A stretch of 41,487 nt of DNA from Verrucomicrobiaceae bacterium (GTDB lineage: Bacteria > Verrucomicrobiota > Verrucomicrobiia > Verrucomicrobiales > Verrucomicrobiaceae): contig JAEUHK010000104.1 in the NCBI GenBank assembly GCA_016795465.1, forward strand, positions 1 through 41,487, written 5' to 3'. The position numbers were made by a program, and so were the translations under genes. Position 1 is the stretch's first letter, and each line of letters starts with the position of its first letter. The notes beneath the pieces were generated by a model, which saw nothing but the letters and a program-made list of their open reading frames with translations, ran no database searches and was not told the origin of the DNA. This document shows, one piece after another, positions 18,115 to 26,266 of the stretch.

Positions 18115-19434
18115 ATGGTTGGATGGAACACTCTTTCGGCATTGGTCTTCGCACTGCTCTGGCTCAGCGGGACGGCTTTTCATGCGTCAAGCGCGGAGAC
18201 GAAGACGTTCCCGAGCTTCTGGAGCTCAACAGAGAAGGCCGTCGAGCAGTCGCACACAGTGCTTTGGAGCCAACGGGTGGATCGTCATGGCGTGATTCAA
18301 GACCATTTGGCCGAGCTGCCGACGCCTGAGGATTGCAGGCTGGGGAAGCCGAATGTGATCGGCTGGTGGAGCCCGATTGAAGACGGACCGATGTTTACAG
18401 GCCTGTATCTGCCTGCCGCGTGCGAGCGTGCACGACGCAGCGGTGCGGTTGCTGACAAGACGAAGGCGTCCCGCCTAGCCCAGGGGCTGCTGAAGTGCGC
18501 CTCGGTCTCCGATGTGCCGGGCATGATCGTGCGAGGCATGGGCACCGATGGTCGGTGCCACTACCCGCTCGGCTCGGACGACCAGACGCATCCATGGTTC
18601 TATGGCTTGCACGCCTATGCCACCAGCGGCTTGGCGAGCGAGGTGGAGCTTGCGCAGATCGTGGCGAAGATGAAGGAGGTGGCGGATGTGTTGCAGAGCA
18701 CCGGCTGGCGCTGTCCCTGCGATGGCGATTTCAAAGGCCAGTTCCGCGGCGGGTTTCAGGGACACCTGTTTCGCGATGCGGTGCGCTATCTTTTCATGCT
18801 GCGTGCGATGCACGACGTGACGCACGACCGCATCTGGCTGGAGCACTATCAGCAAGCCGCTGCCGAGCGTCCGAATGGCAGCGACAAGACACGCGCGGAG
18901 ATTTGTGCGGCGGGTCTCAGTCATGACCGTGAAGCGATCAAGGGCATCGAAGACTACCAGATGTGGATCTATGTCGGTTCGCAGGGCTCCCTGGTGAAGC
19001 TCATCGCGATGGAGAAAGATCAAACGCTGCTAAAGTACTACCGTGCCGGTCTTGCCAGCAATGCGAAGACAGCGCTCGCATCCATCGGCGTGCACAAGGA
19101 GTTCAACAACGGCGACACGCAGCTCTACGGCGATGCCAACTGGCGCGAGGCCTTTGTGCCCTGGCAACCGCAGAAGACCCAGGAGGAGGGCGAAAAGCAG
19201 TCGAAGGTCGCGGACAAGGCGAAGCGCGGCACCCGCAAACACTACGAGTCGCGCTACATGCGCAATCCGCTGGCTGCTGCTGCCATCACCGCGATGACGG
19301 GTGATGGCCAAGGCCGCGAAGCGATCGAGCAAGCGATCCGCCACTACGACTACTCCAAGCTCTACCGCTCCGAGTTCTTCTTCGCCGAGTGCGCATATTT
19401 TGCACTGCCGCCTGTGGACGGGAAGTCACGATGA
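18115..19434 (+). CDS. Secreted protein of unknown function, alpha-helical
   Basis: A 439-aa exported protein not recognised as a named family. The N-terminus (MVGWNTLSALVFALLWLSGTAFHASSAE) is a good signal peptide, which supports the start at 18115. The mature part is rich in Trp, His and aromatic motifs (GWWSPIEDGPMFTGLYLPA, HPWFYGLHAYATSGL, RYLFMLRAMHDVTHD) set in repeated helical pairs. This recalls six-hairpin (alpha/alpha toroid) glycosidase-like proteins, but I see no diagnostic catalytic motif. A charged Lys/Glu-rich segment (QEEGEKQSKVADKAKRG) near 360-380 may be a loop. It follows the two hydrolases by 106 bp on the same strand. Confidence 0.8.
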   Translation: MVGWNTLSALVFALLWLSGTAFHASSAETKTFPSFWSSTEKAVEQSHTVLWSQRVDRHGVIQDHLAELPTPEDCRLGKPNVIGWWSPIEDGPMFTGLYLPAACERARRSGAVADKTKASRLAQGLLKCASVSDVPGMIVRGMGTDGRCHYPLGSDDQTHPWFYGLHAYATSGLASEVELAQIVAKMKEVADVLQSTGWRCPCDGDFKGQFRGGFQGHLFRDAVRYLFMLRAMHDVTHDRIWLEHYQQAAAERPNGSDKTRAEICAAGLSHDREAIKGIEDYQMWIYVGSQGSLVKLIAMEKDQTLLKYYRAGLASNAKTALASIGVHKEFNNGDTQLYGDANWREAFVPWQPQKTQEEGEKQSKVADKAKRGTRKHYESRYMRNPLAAAAITAMTGDGQGREAIEQAIRHYDYSKLYRSEFFFAECAYFALPPVDGKSR

Positions 19435-19576
19435 CCGGGTTGCGATGCCATGCTCTCCGCTGTCGTAGAGCGCCGGATCTGAAGCCTGGGTCTGCTGGAT
19501 GACTCTTTGGCGAATCCGTTGTTGCGAGGATTTGGCCCCACACGTTAATCGGCTCATACCCTTCAACAACCTCGCC

Positions 19577-20635
19577 ATGCCACACGCCAAAGCCTTTGCT
19601 GCCTCCAGCCCCACTTCGCTTCTCGCCTCCACCAGCATTCCGCGTCGCGAACCATCCGATCGCGATGTGGAGATCGACATCTTGTTCTGCGGTGTCTGCC
19701 ATTCGGATTTGCATCAGGCCCGCAACGAGTGGAGCGCGGTGCCCACGACCTATCCCTGCGTTCCGGGGCATGAAATCGTCGGTCGTGTGACGAAGATCGG
19801 CTCTGCGGTCACCAAGCATCGTGTGGGCGACATCGTGGGCGTGGGCTGCCTCGTCGATTCGGATCAAAAGTGCCCGAGTTGCGCCGCGAACCTCGAGCAG
19901 TTCTGCCCGCACGCCACGTTCACCTACAACTCGCCCGACAAGCACGGCACCGCGCCCGTAACCTACGGCGGCTATTCGACGAGCATCGTGGTCGATGAGC
20001 ATTTCACGCTGAAGGTTCCCACGAATCTCAATCTCGCCGGCGTCGCCCCGCTGCTCTGCGCCGGTATCACCACCTACTCACCGATTCGCCGCTGGGGCGA
20101 TGTGAAGGGGAAAAAGGTCGGTGTGGTCGGTCTCGGCGGCCTTGGGCACATGGGCGTGAAGTTTGCACATGCCTTTGGTGCCCACACCGTCGTGCTGACG
20201 ACTTCCGCGAGCAAAAAAGACGACGCGCTGCGCCTCGGTGCCGACGAAGTCATCGTCACCCGCGACGCGAACGAGATGGCAAAACACGCTGGCAGCTTCG
20301 ATTTCATTCTCGACACCGTCTCCGCGGATCACGACATCAACGCCTACCTGAACCTCCTCGTCACCGACGGCACGCTCACGCTCGTCGGCGCACCGGACAA
20401 ACCGATGCCCGTGTCCGCTTTTGGGCTGCTTTTCGGCCGCAAACGCCTCGCCGGCTCGCTGATCGGCGGCATCGCCGAGACGCAGGAGATGCTCGACTTC
20501 TGTGGCGCGAATCAAATCGTGTCCGACGTCGAAGTGATCGCCATCCAGCAGATCAACGAAGCCTACGAGCGCCTGCTGAAGTCCGATGTGAAGTATCGCT
20601 TCTCCATTGACATGGCATCGCTGAAGAACGGGTGA
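19577..20635 (+). CDS. Zinc-dependent NAD(P) alcohol dehydrogenase (YahK/cinnamyl-ADH type)
   Basis: A 352-aa medium-chain dehydrogenase that would interconvert aldehydes and alcohols. Catalytic zinc ligands C41 (CGVCHSD), H65 (PGHE) and C161 (LLCAGIT) are present, as is the nucleotide-binding GLGGLGHMG (185-193). The structural-zinc motif usually reads C-x2-C-x2-C-x7-C; here the first Cys is D96, with C99, C102 and C110 retained. I start at ATG 19577 (MPHAKAF), which matches the family N-terminus; a longer in-frame reading adds 26 residues unlike the family. Family members generally prefer NADPH; cofactor preference is not read directly. No clear operon partner. Confidence 0.93.
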   Translation: MPHAKAFAASSPTSLLASTSIPRREPSDRDVEIDILFCGVCHSDLHQARNEWSAVPTTYPCVPGHEIVGRVTKIGSAVTKHRVGDIVGVGCLVDSDQKCPSCAANLEQFCPHATFTYNSPDKHGTAPVTYGGYSTSIVVDEHFTLKVPTNLNLAGVAPLLCAGITTYSPIRRWGDVKGKKVGVVGLGGLGHMGVKFAHAFGAHTVVLTTSASKKDDALRLGADEVIVTRDANEMAKHAGSFDFILDTVSADHDINAYLNLLVTDGTLTLVGAPDKPMPVSAFGLLFGRKRLAGSLIGGIAETQEMLDFCGANQIVSDVEVIAIQQINEAYERLLKSDVKYRFSIDMASLKNG

Positions 20636-20687
20636 AGTTCCTGTCCAAATCGGCGTTTCAGCGACCTTCTCAAGGTCTCCACTCATC

Positions 20688-21941
20688 ATGTCCACACGCC
20701 GTCATTTCATCTCCGCCCTCACCGCCGCGCTTGGCGGCTCCGTCTTTGCCGCTGATGGCAAACCGAAGACCCTCGTGCTCCAATCCGCGTGGGACACGAT
20801 CAACATCGGCGACATCGGCCACACACCGGGCACGCTACGCGTGATCGAAGAGCATCTGCCGGAGCTGAAGGTCATCGTGTGGGCGATGAAGGTGGACGAA
20901 CGCATCCTCGCGATGCTGAAACGCCGCTTTCCGAAGGTCGAGTTCCTGCAAGGCAAGCTCGATGGCAAAGGCGAGAAGGATGTGAAGCTCCAGGACGCGA
21001 TCAAGACCTGCGATCTCTTCATCCGTAACTCCGGCATGGGCCAGGACCTCAGCTACATGAAGTTCTGCCGCCAGCACGGCCGGCGCTACGGCCTTTTTGG
21101 CCAATCTTTTTTCCCCACGATGGTGCAGGGCGATGGCGCAGCGGAGCGCATCGAACTGTTGAACGCCGCTGCGTTCATCTACACGCGTGAAACGAAGACG
21201 CTGAGCATTCTGCAAAGCGCAGGCGTGAAGGCCGAATTCGGCCCCGATGGCTGCTTTGGCATCGACGTGCGCGATGACGAGCGCGGGCTCGCCACGATGA
21301 AGAAGCTCGGTTTGGAGGAGAAGAAGTTCATCACCGTCATGATCCGCACGAACACGCCGAAATATCCCGGCGTGGACGATCCGCGTCCCGAGAAGCTCAA
21401 TCCGCTGCATCCCACGCCGAAGCAGATCGCCGATGATGAACGCCGCGCGGCGAAGTTCCGCGAGCTCGTCACGCAATGGGTGAAAAAGACCGGCCACAAG
21501 GTGCTCATCGCGCCCGAGACGATCAAAGAGATGGGCCACAACAAGCGCCTCATCCACGATCCTCTGCCGCCGGAGATCCAGAAGCACGTCGTGAACCTCG
21601 AAACCTTTTGGAATGCCGATGAAGCCGCCTCGATCTTCGCGAGAGCGCACACCGTCGTCTGCCACGAGCCGCATTCGCCCATCATCGCGCTCGCGAACGG
21701 CACGCCGATCATTCACAGCTACTCCGAGTTCCATTCGCCGAAGTGCTGGATGTTCAAGGACATCGGCCTGCCCGAGTGGCTGCTCGAAATGGACGAAACA
21801 CCCGTCGAGAAGATCCTCGAAACGCTCACAGCTATCGACGCCGACTACGCTGGAGCCCAAGCCAAGGTGAAGAAGGCCATGGCTTATGTGCACGAGTGCT
21901 TTTCAGGCTCGATGAAGCGGGTGAAAGCGGTGATGGCATGA
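20688..21941 (+). CDS. Polysaccharide pyruvyl transferase-family protein with export signal
   Basis: A 417-aa protein with the look of the polysaccharide pyruvyl transferase family: a first Rossmann-like half starting VLQSAWDTINIGDIGHTPG, then RNSGMGQDLSYM and a second half ending with VCHEPHSPIIALANGTPIIHSYSEFHSPKCW. Normal members are cytoplasmic and add ketal pyruvate to surface sugars. Here the N-terminus MSTRRHFISALTAALGGSVFAAD has a twin-Arg/hydrophobic/AxA layout typical of a Tat or Sec signal, so this one may act outside the cytoplasm. No glycosyltransferase or polysaccharide cluster is nearby. The family call is moderate; substrate is unknown. Confidence 0.8.
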   Translation: MSTRRHFISALTAALGGSVFAADGKPKTLVLQSAWDTINIGDIGHTPGTLRVIEEHLPELKVIVWAMKVDERILAMLKRRFPKVEFLQGKLDGKGEKDVKLQDAIKTCDLFIRNSGMGQDLSYMKFCRQHGRRYGLFGQSFFPTMVQGDGAAERIELLNAAAFIYTRETKTLSILQSAGVKAEFGPDGCFGIDVRDDERGLATMKKLGLEEKKFITVMIRTNTPKYPGVDDPRPEKLNPLHPTPKQIADDERRAAKFRELVTQWVKKTGHKVLIAPETIKEMGHNKRLIHDPLPPEIQKHVVNLETFWNADEAASIFARAHTVVCHEPHSPIIALANGTPIIHSYSEFHSPKCWMFKDIGLPEWLLEMDETPVEKILETLTAIDADYAGAQAKVKKAMAYVHECFSGSMKRVKAVMA

Positions 21942-21963
21942 GGCCTTCACCTTTCGCAGCGGA

Positions 21964-23235
21964 TCACATCGCCTCCAAACAGGCCGCCATGCCTTGGCCG
22001 CCGCCGATGCATAGGCTGACGATGGCTTTGCGGGCATCGGTGGCGTGCAGTTGATGCAGCGCAGTTTGCACAAGACGCGCCCCGGTAGCACCGACGGGAT
22101 GCCCGAGGGCGATGGCACCGCCGCAGGCATTCACCTTGGCCGGATCGAGTTCGCCGAGAGGAGTCTCCAAACCGGCACGGCGGGCGCTGGCGGGATCGGC
22201 GAGGCATTTCATCACGGCGAGCACCTGCGCGGCGAAGGCTTCATTGATCTCGACGACATCGGCATCGCCGAGTTTCCAACCGGCACGATGCAGCGCCACC
22301 TCCATGGCCCGCACAGGACCGAGCCCCATGCGCATGGGATCACAACCGGTGGCGGCATAGCTGACGAGCCTGCCAAGCGGTTTCCAGCCATGCGCGGCGG
22401 CGGCTTCCTCGCTTGCCACAAGCAGGGCGACAGCGCCATCGGTGACCTGCGAGGCGTTTCCGGCCGTGACGGTGCCGGTGAGCGTGTCGAAGAGCGGTTT
22501 GAGCTTTGCCAGCTTGTCGAGGCTGGAGTCGGCGCGGATGCCGTTGTCGGTCGAAACGGTCGTTTGGGCCAAAACGGGAGCGATTTGCTGATTGAGGAGA
22601 TGCGTGGCCTGGGTGGCGCGGAGGTGGCTGCGCATGGCGAAGGCATCCTGAAGCTCGCGAGAGATGCCAAACTCACGGGCGAGCACCTCGGCGGTCTGGC
22701 CCATGTTCAGGGCGCAAACCGGATCGGTGAGGCCCAGCTTGAGTCCGATGACCGGCGCGAAGTCGGCGGGGCGGAAACGCATTGCGGCCATGGCACGGCC
22801 TTTGAAGTCGCGAGCACGACTCATCGCGGCAAATTTGGCCACGGCAGGCTTCGAGAAATAAAACGGCATCTGGCTCATGCTTTCGGTGCCGCCGACGATG
22901 AAGACCTCCCCCTGTCCGGCGCACATTTTGGCGTGGGCGAGGGTGAGAGCCTCCAAACCGGAGGCGCAGTTGCGATGCACGGTCATCGCGGGCTTGGATT
23001 CGGGGAGACCGGCACGCAGGGCGACGACGCGGGCGATGTTCATCGCGTCCGCGGGCTGGCCGACACAGCCGAGGAGGGTTTCATCGACGAGCATCGGGTC
23101 GATCCCGCTGCGGGTGAGCAGCGAGCTCACGGCATGGCGGCCGAGTTCGACTGCATCAAGGTGGGCGAGATCCGTTCCGGCGCGTGAGAAGGGCGTGCGG
23201 ACGGCGGAGACAATGACCAAAGAGGGAGTTTTCAT
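21964..23235 (-). CDS. Thiolase (acetyl-CoA C-acyltransferase, FadI-like)
   Basis: A 423-aa thiolase that either cleaves 3-ketoacyl-CoA in beta-oxidation or condenses two acetyl-CoA. The acylated Cys is C90 (VHRNCASGLEA), the catalytic His is H379 (ALGHPVGATGAR), and the second Cys is C409 (SLCIGGGQG). A central insertion with RPADFAPVIGLKLGLTDP resembles the FadI/trifunctional-beta-type branch more than AtoB. I use ATG 23235 (MKTPSLVIV), the typical thiolase N-terminus, rather than a GTG three codons earlier. It stands alone, with no fadJ-like gene beside it. It is divergent from the pilus-type pair, with 144 bp between the starts. Confidence 0.94.
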   Translation of the reverse strand: MKTPSLVIVSAVRTPFSRAGTDLAHLDAVELGRHAVSSLLTRSGIDPMLVDETLLGCVGQPADAMNIARVVALRAGLPESKPAMTVHRNCASGLEALTLAHAKMCAGQGEVFIVGGTESMSQMPFYFSKPAVAKFAAMSRARDFKGRAMAAMRFRPADFAPVIGLKLGLTDPVCALNMGQTAEVLAREFGISRELQDAFAMRSHLRATQATHLLNQQIAPVLAQTTVSTDNGIRADSSLDKLAKLKPLFDTLTGTVTAGNASQVTDGAVALLVASEEAAAAHGWKPLGRLVSYAATGCDPMRMGLGPVRAMEVALHRAGWKLGDADVVEINEAFAAQVLAVMKCLADPASARRAGLETPLGELDPAKVNACGGAIALGHPVGATGARLVQTALHQLHATDARKAIVSLCIGGGQGMAACLEAM

Positions 23236-23379
23236 GGCCTGCACGGGTTGTTGATGGTTCCGACGCAGGCGGCAGGAAAAGGTTCAATCTGCGGCCGGAT
23301 GCATTTCCCTCCTTTACGGCGCAACTTCGCCCTTGCCGCGACGTTCCTACGCGGCCCTTTTCCGCCCACTTTTTCCCGC

Positions 23380-24591
23380 ATGTCCGCCGCCACCCTCCTC
23401 CTCCCAGCTTCTGACAACGCCTGGCGTGTGTGGAAGCCCCGCGCGAGGACCAGCAGCGAGACCGTGGATGCCCCGGCGGATGCCGCTCATCTGGCGAAGC
23501 CTTTGCTCATCGGCTTGCCGGCCGCCGCGTGCCGTACGATCGGCCTTCTCGTGCCCCAGGCGGATGATGAAGTGCTCGAACAGCTCGTGGTGACGAATCT
23601 CGAGCGCCGCGGCCTGAAGCTCGATCACGACACGGCCGGGAAAAGCTTTCGCTGGCACCATCTCGGCCACAATGGCGGCCAGGCCATCCTCAGCGTGGAT
23701 GTGCTGGCAGAGCCTTTTCCGGAGAAGCTGACCGCCACGAATGCGCAGGACTACACCGCAGCCCTGCGCCTCGCGGAGCTGCCGCCGGATCAAATCGTGA
23801 TCCTCGAAGAACAGGGTGATCTCGTCCTCGCCGCGAGCCATCGCGGCAAGCTCTACCACAGTCACATTTTCGCGCAGGCACCAGCGGCGGATGATGCGCT
23901 GGCGCTGGAGATCACCCTGGCAAAACTGGCTCTGGAGGCGGATCTGGGAGAGGGCTGCATCACCGGCATCTCGCTCATCGGCGATGCCTTTGACAAACCT
24001 CTCGCCGACCGGCTCTCGCAGGCGCTGGGCATGACCGTGCGCAACGTGGCCACGCTCGCGCCGAAAGCGGAACTCGACACGCACGGCTGGACCAAGCTAC
24101 TCCCCGCCGCGGTGCGCACTGCGCAGACGGCCGCCGCATCCCGCAGCCAGATCATCCGCTGGACGATGCTCGGCAGCGGCCTCGTCGTCTCGCTCATCTT
24201 CCTAGCCTACGCCTACCTCGTGTCCCTCGAACGCCAGGCGGCGGACATCGAGCAGCAGGTCCGTGTCATCCGCGAGCCTGCCGAGGCTGTGCGCGAGATA
24301 CGAGGCCGATGGAAATCGTATGCGCCGGCGATCGATTCGCGGCGTTTCCCCATGTTCCTGCTGGCGGAGGTCACCCGCTTGATGCCCACCACAGGCATCG
24401 TGATCCGCAAATTTGAGGTCAAAGGCAACGAGATTGAAATCCGCGGCGAGGCACGGGACGCGCAGCTCGCTTTCCAGTTCATCGAGGATTTCAAAAAGAA
24501 CAAAGCACTGGCCGCCTACACCTGGACGAATCCCCGCCCGGAGGTCAAAGGCACCACCGCCACCTTCCGCGCCCAAGGCAAGCTTCAATAA
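23380..24591 (+). CDS. GspL/PilN-like membrane assembly protein
   Basis: A 403-aa bitopic protein. The cytoplasmic part (about 1-255) has a PilM/GspL-like layout of short beta-alpha units (LLIGLPAAACRTIGLLVP, VILEEQGDLVLAASHRGKLYHSH). A single membrane helix follows (about 260-282, MLGSGLVVSLIFLAYAYLVSL), then a coiled coil (LERQAADIEQQVRVIREP) and a C-terminal ferredoxin-like domain as in PilN/GspL. Together with the PilO/GspM-like gene 15 bp downstream it looks like an inner-membrane platform piece of a type IV pilus or type II secretion machine. No ATPase, secretin or pilin is in the window. I start at ATG 23380; a longer in-frame reading adds 44 residues unlike the family. Confidence 0.78.
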   Translation: MSAATLLLPASDNAWRVWKPRARTSSETVDAPADAAHLAKPLLIGLPAAACRTIGLLVPQADDEVLEQLVVTNLERRGLKLDHDTAGKSFRWHHLGHNGGQAILSVDVLAEPFPEKLTATNAQDYTAALRLAELPPDQIVILEEQGDLVLAASHRGKLYHSHIFAQAPAADDALALEITLAKLALEADLGEGCITGISLIGDAFDKPLADRLSQALGMTVRNVATLAPKAELDTHGWTKLLPAAVRTAQTAAASRSQIIRWTMLGSGLVVSLIFLAYAYLVSLERQAADIEQQVRVIREPAEAVREIRGRWKSYAPAIDSRRFPMFLLAEVTRLMPTTGIVIRKFEVKGNEIEIRGEARDAQLAFQFIEDFKKNKALAAYTWTNPRPEVKGTTATFRAQGKLQ

Positions 24592-24606
24592 CCCTTTCCC
24601 GCACTC

Positions 24607-25155
24607 ATGGCCCTCGCCCTCACCGCTCGCGAAAAGAAGCTCCTCCTGGCCTGCATCGGCTCGCTGGTGCTCGTGGGCGGCATGCTGGCCGCGAATGAAT
24701 TCCTCAACCGCCGCCGCACCGCGCTGGAGCGCATTACCACGCTGGAAAGCGAATTCAAGGAGCTGGAGGAACTGTTCAATGACCGCGATTTCTGGAACAA
24801 ACGTGGCAAATGGCTGCGCGAGACCATGCCCGCCACCGAGAGCCTCGGCCAGGCTCAGGCGAAACTGCTCGAAGATGTGCAAAACGATGCGCTCGACCTT
24901 GAATTGAAAGTCGAGCAACAGCGGCTGCTCGAGCCCTCCAGCACCGAAAACTACCGCGAGGTGGCCGTGGAGGTCCGTCTGCGCGGGGATCAAACCACGC
25001 TGCTCGGCTGGTTGGCCAGCTTGCAGAGCCCCGAGCGATTCCAAGCCATCAAGGCCATCGAATTCGACATCGACATGCGTGCCAAGGAAAAGACCCCGCA
25101 GGCCATCTGCGAGATGACACTGGCCCGCTGGTATAAGCCTGAGAAGGGACTTTGA
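24607..25155 (+). CDS. PilO/GspM-like membrane protein
   Basis: A 182-aa inner-membrane protein: short cytoplasmic head (MALALTAREKK), one membrane helix (about 12-29), a coiled coil rich in Glu/Leu (LERITTLESEFKELEELF) and a C-terminal alpha/beta domain (REVAVEVRLRGDQTTLLGWLASLQSPERF) of the type shared by PilO and GspM, which pairs with PilN/GspL. It starts 15 bp after the GspL/PilN-like gene, so the two are almost certainly co-translated. The pair could belong to a system whose other parts lie elsewhere on the chromosome. Family placement is from architecture, with little sequence identity to rely on. Confidence 0.75.
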   Translation: MALALTAREKKLLLACIGSLVLVGGMLAANEFLNRRRTALERITTLESEFKELEELFNDRDFWNKRGKWLRETMPATESLGQAQAKLLEDVQNDALDLELKVEQQRLLEPSSTENYREVAVEVRLRGDQTTLLGWLASLQSPERFQAIKAIEFDIDMRAKEKTPQAICEMTLARWYKPEKGL

Positions 25156-25160
25156 CGTAA

Positions 25161-25208
25161 ACGGGGCAGTCCTGCCTCGTGTCATGGACGGGGCCAAGAA
25201 TGGCCCCG
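25161..25208. repeat. Intergenic twin hairpin, possibly a terminator
   Basis: Two hairpins lie between convergent genes. The first (25161-25168 with 25173-25180) has one G-T wobble and loop GTCC. The second (25189-25195 with 25202-25208) has a perfect 7-bp stem CGGGGCC/GGCCCCG and loop AAGAAT. No T tract follows on either strand. The layout and GGGGCA/TGCC core recall the twin palindrome inside the first gene, so an interspersed repeat that also insulates transcription is likely. Confidence 0.6.
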
Positions 25209-25218
25209 CTACCGCCGA

Positions 25219-26232
25219 TCACACGCCGAGCTCGACCTTGCCGTCCTGACGTTTCGTGAAGCTGTGCAACAGAGCACCTGTGGCGTCGTAGTGGGCAAAG
25301 CGAACCGCGTCCGCGCTGATCGAGAGATGGGTGAAGCCGTGTGTCTCCTTGCCAAACGGCACCTTGTGCTTGCCTTCGAGCGGCCGCGTCTTAGCACCAC
25401 CGCCACCGGAGAGCACATGGGAGGTGAAGCGGCCCTCCAGCTCCAGATGCTGGAGGTCATGATCATGACCGCAGATGTAGGCATGCACCTTGTTGGCCTG
25501 CAAAAGGCCATCCCACTGCTGCACGAGCGTCTTCGTATCGCCGTGATCACCGTTCGAATACACCGGATGATGAGCTGCCACGATGGTGAAAGGCGCCCGC
25601 GGCTTCGCCAGTTCCGCCTTGAACCATGCCTCCTGCTCCGCGGCCTCCGCGGCGGTGAGGCAGGAGCGGGCCTTGCCGCTCTTTTTGTCCTTTCCGCCGC
25701 TCACGGTGGGCAGGTTGCTGTCGAGGCAGAGAAAGGTCACCAGCGGCTTTTCGCCACCAAGATCAAGGCGATACCACTTGGATGGCATGTGCCAGCGCAC
25801 GCCCGGCTTTTTCGCATAGGCGAGCTGCACTTTCTGGCCACCAGGATTGTCGTGGTAGTCATGATTTCCGAGCACCGCGTGCATCGGTCCGGGAAACACG
25901 GAGGCCGGATACATGGCCTCGATCTCGTTTTTCCATCGCGGTGAGTCCACGCTGAAGCCGCCCGGGGTCTTGTCGAGGCTGTAGAAATTGTCGCCCAGCA
26001 TCCAGAGCGCATCCGGCTTGATGTTGTTCTTCGCCACAAAGGCCTGCATGGCATCCGCCACCTTCTTTTGATCTGCGCCACCGGTGCCGAAGTCGCCGAT
26101 GAGCAGGAAATTCAGCGTGCCGGGCGTCGTGGCCGCAGTGGCCTGCGTGCGCACGTTGAGGGCCAGCGCGGCGCTGGAGCAAAACAAGGTCTGAAGCGCA
26201 CGACGACGGGAGAGCGGGGCGGTGTTTTTCAT
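25219..26232 (-). CDS. Exported metallophosphoesterase (purple acid phosphatase-like)
   Basis: A 337-aa calcineurin-like phosphoesterase. All landmark metal motifs are present: GDFG (D47), GDN (D81/N82), GNHD (N123-H124-D125), a downstream AAHHPVY, and GHDHDLQH. The order and spacing fit ACP5-like purple acid phosphatases. The N-terminus has a twin-arginine-like SRRRALQTLF followed by Ala-rich hydrophobic residues, so it is probably exported to the periplasm via Tat. I start at 26232 (MKNTAPLSRRR); the longer in-frame reading runs into the opposite gene. Substrate is unknown. The start is only 34 bp from that of the divergent apbE-like gene. Confidence 0.9.
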   Translation of the reverse strand: MKNTAPLSRRRALQTLFCSSAALALNVRTQATAATTPGTLNFLLIGDFGTGGADQKKVADAMQAFVAKNNIKPDALWMLGDNFYSLDKTPGGFSVDSPRWKNEIEAMYPASVFPGPMHAVLGNHDYHDNPGGQKVQLAYAKKPGVRWHMPSKWYRLDLGGEKPLVTFLCLDSNLPTVSGGKDKKSGKARSCLTAAEAAEQEAWFKAELAKPRAPFTIVAAHHPVYSNGDHGDTKTLVQQWDGLLQANKVHAYICGHDHDLQHLELEGRFTSHVLSGGGGAKTRPLEGKHKVPFGKETHGFTHLSISADAVRFAHYDATGALLHSFTKRQDGKVELGV

Positions 26233-26266
26233 GGAGGCGGCGTGAACGTGCCCTAGAATCACGATC

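Noticed and set aside
22045..23187. Long plus-strand frame opposite the thiolase gene
   Set aside because: Gly/His-rich translation with no family features; the thiolase frame has all catalytic residues.
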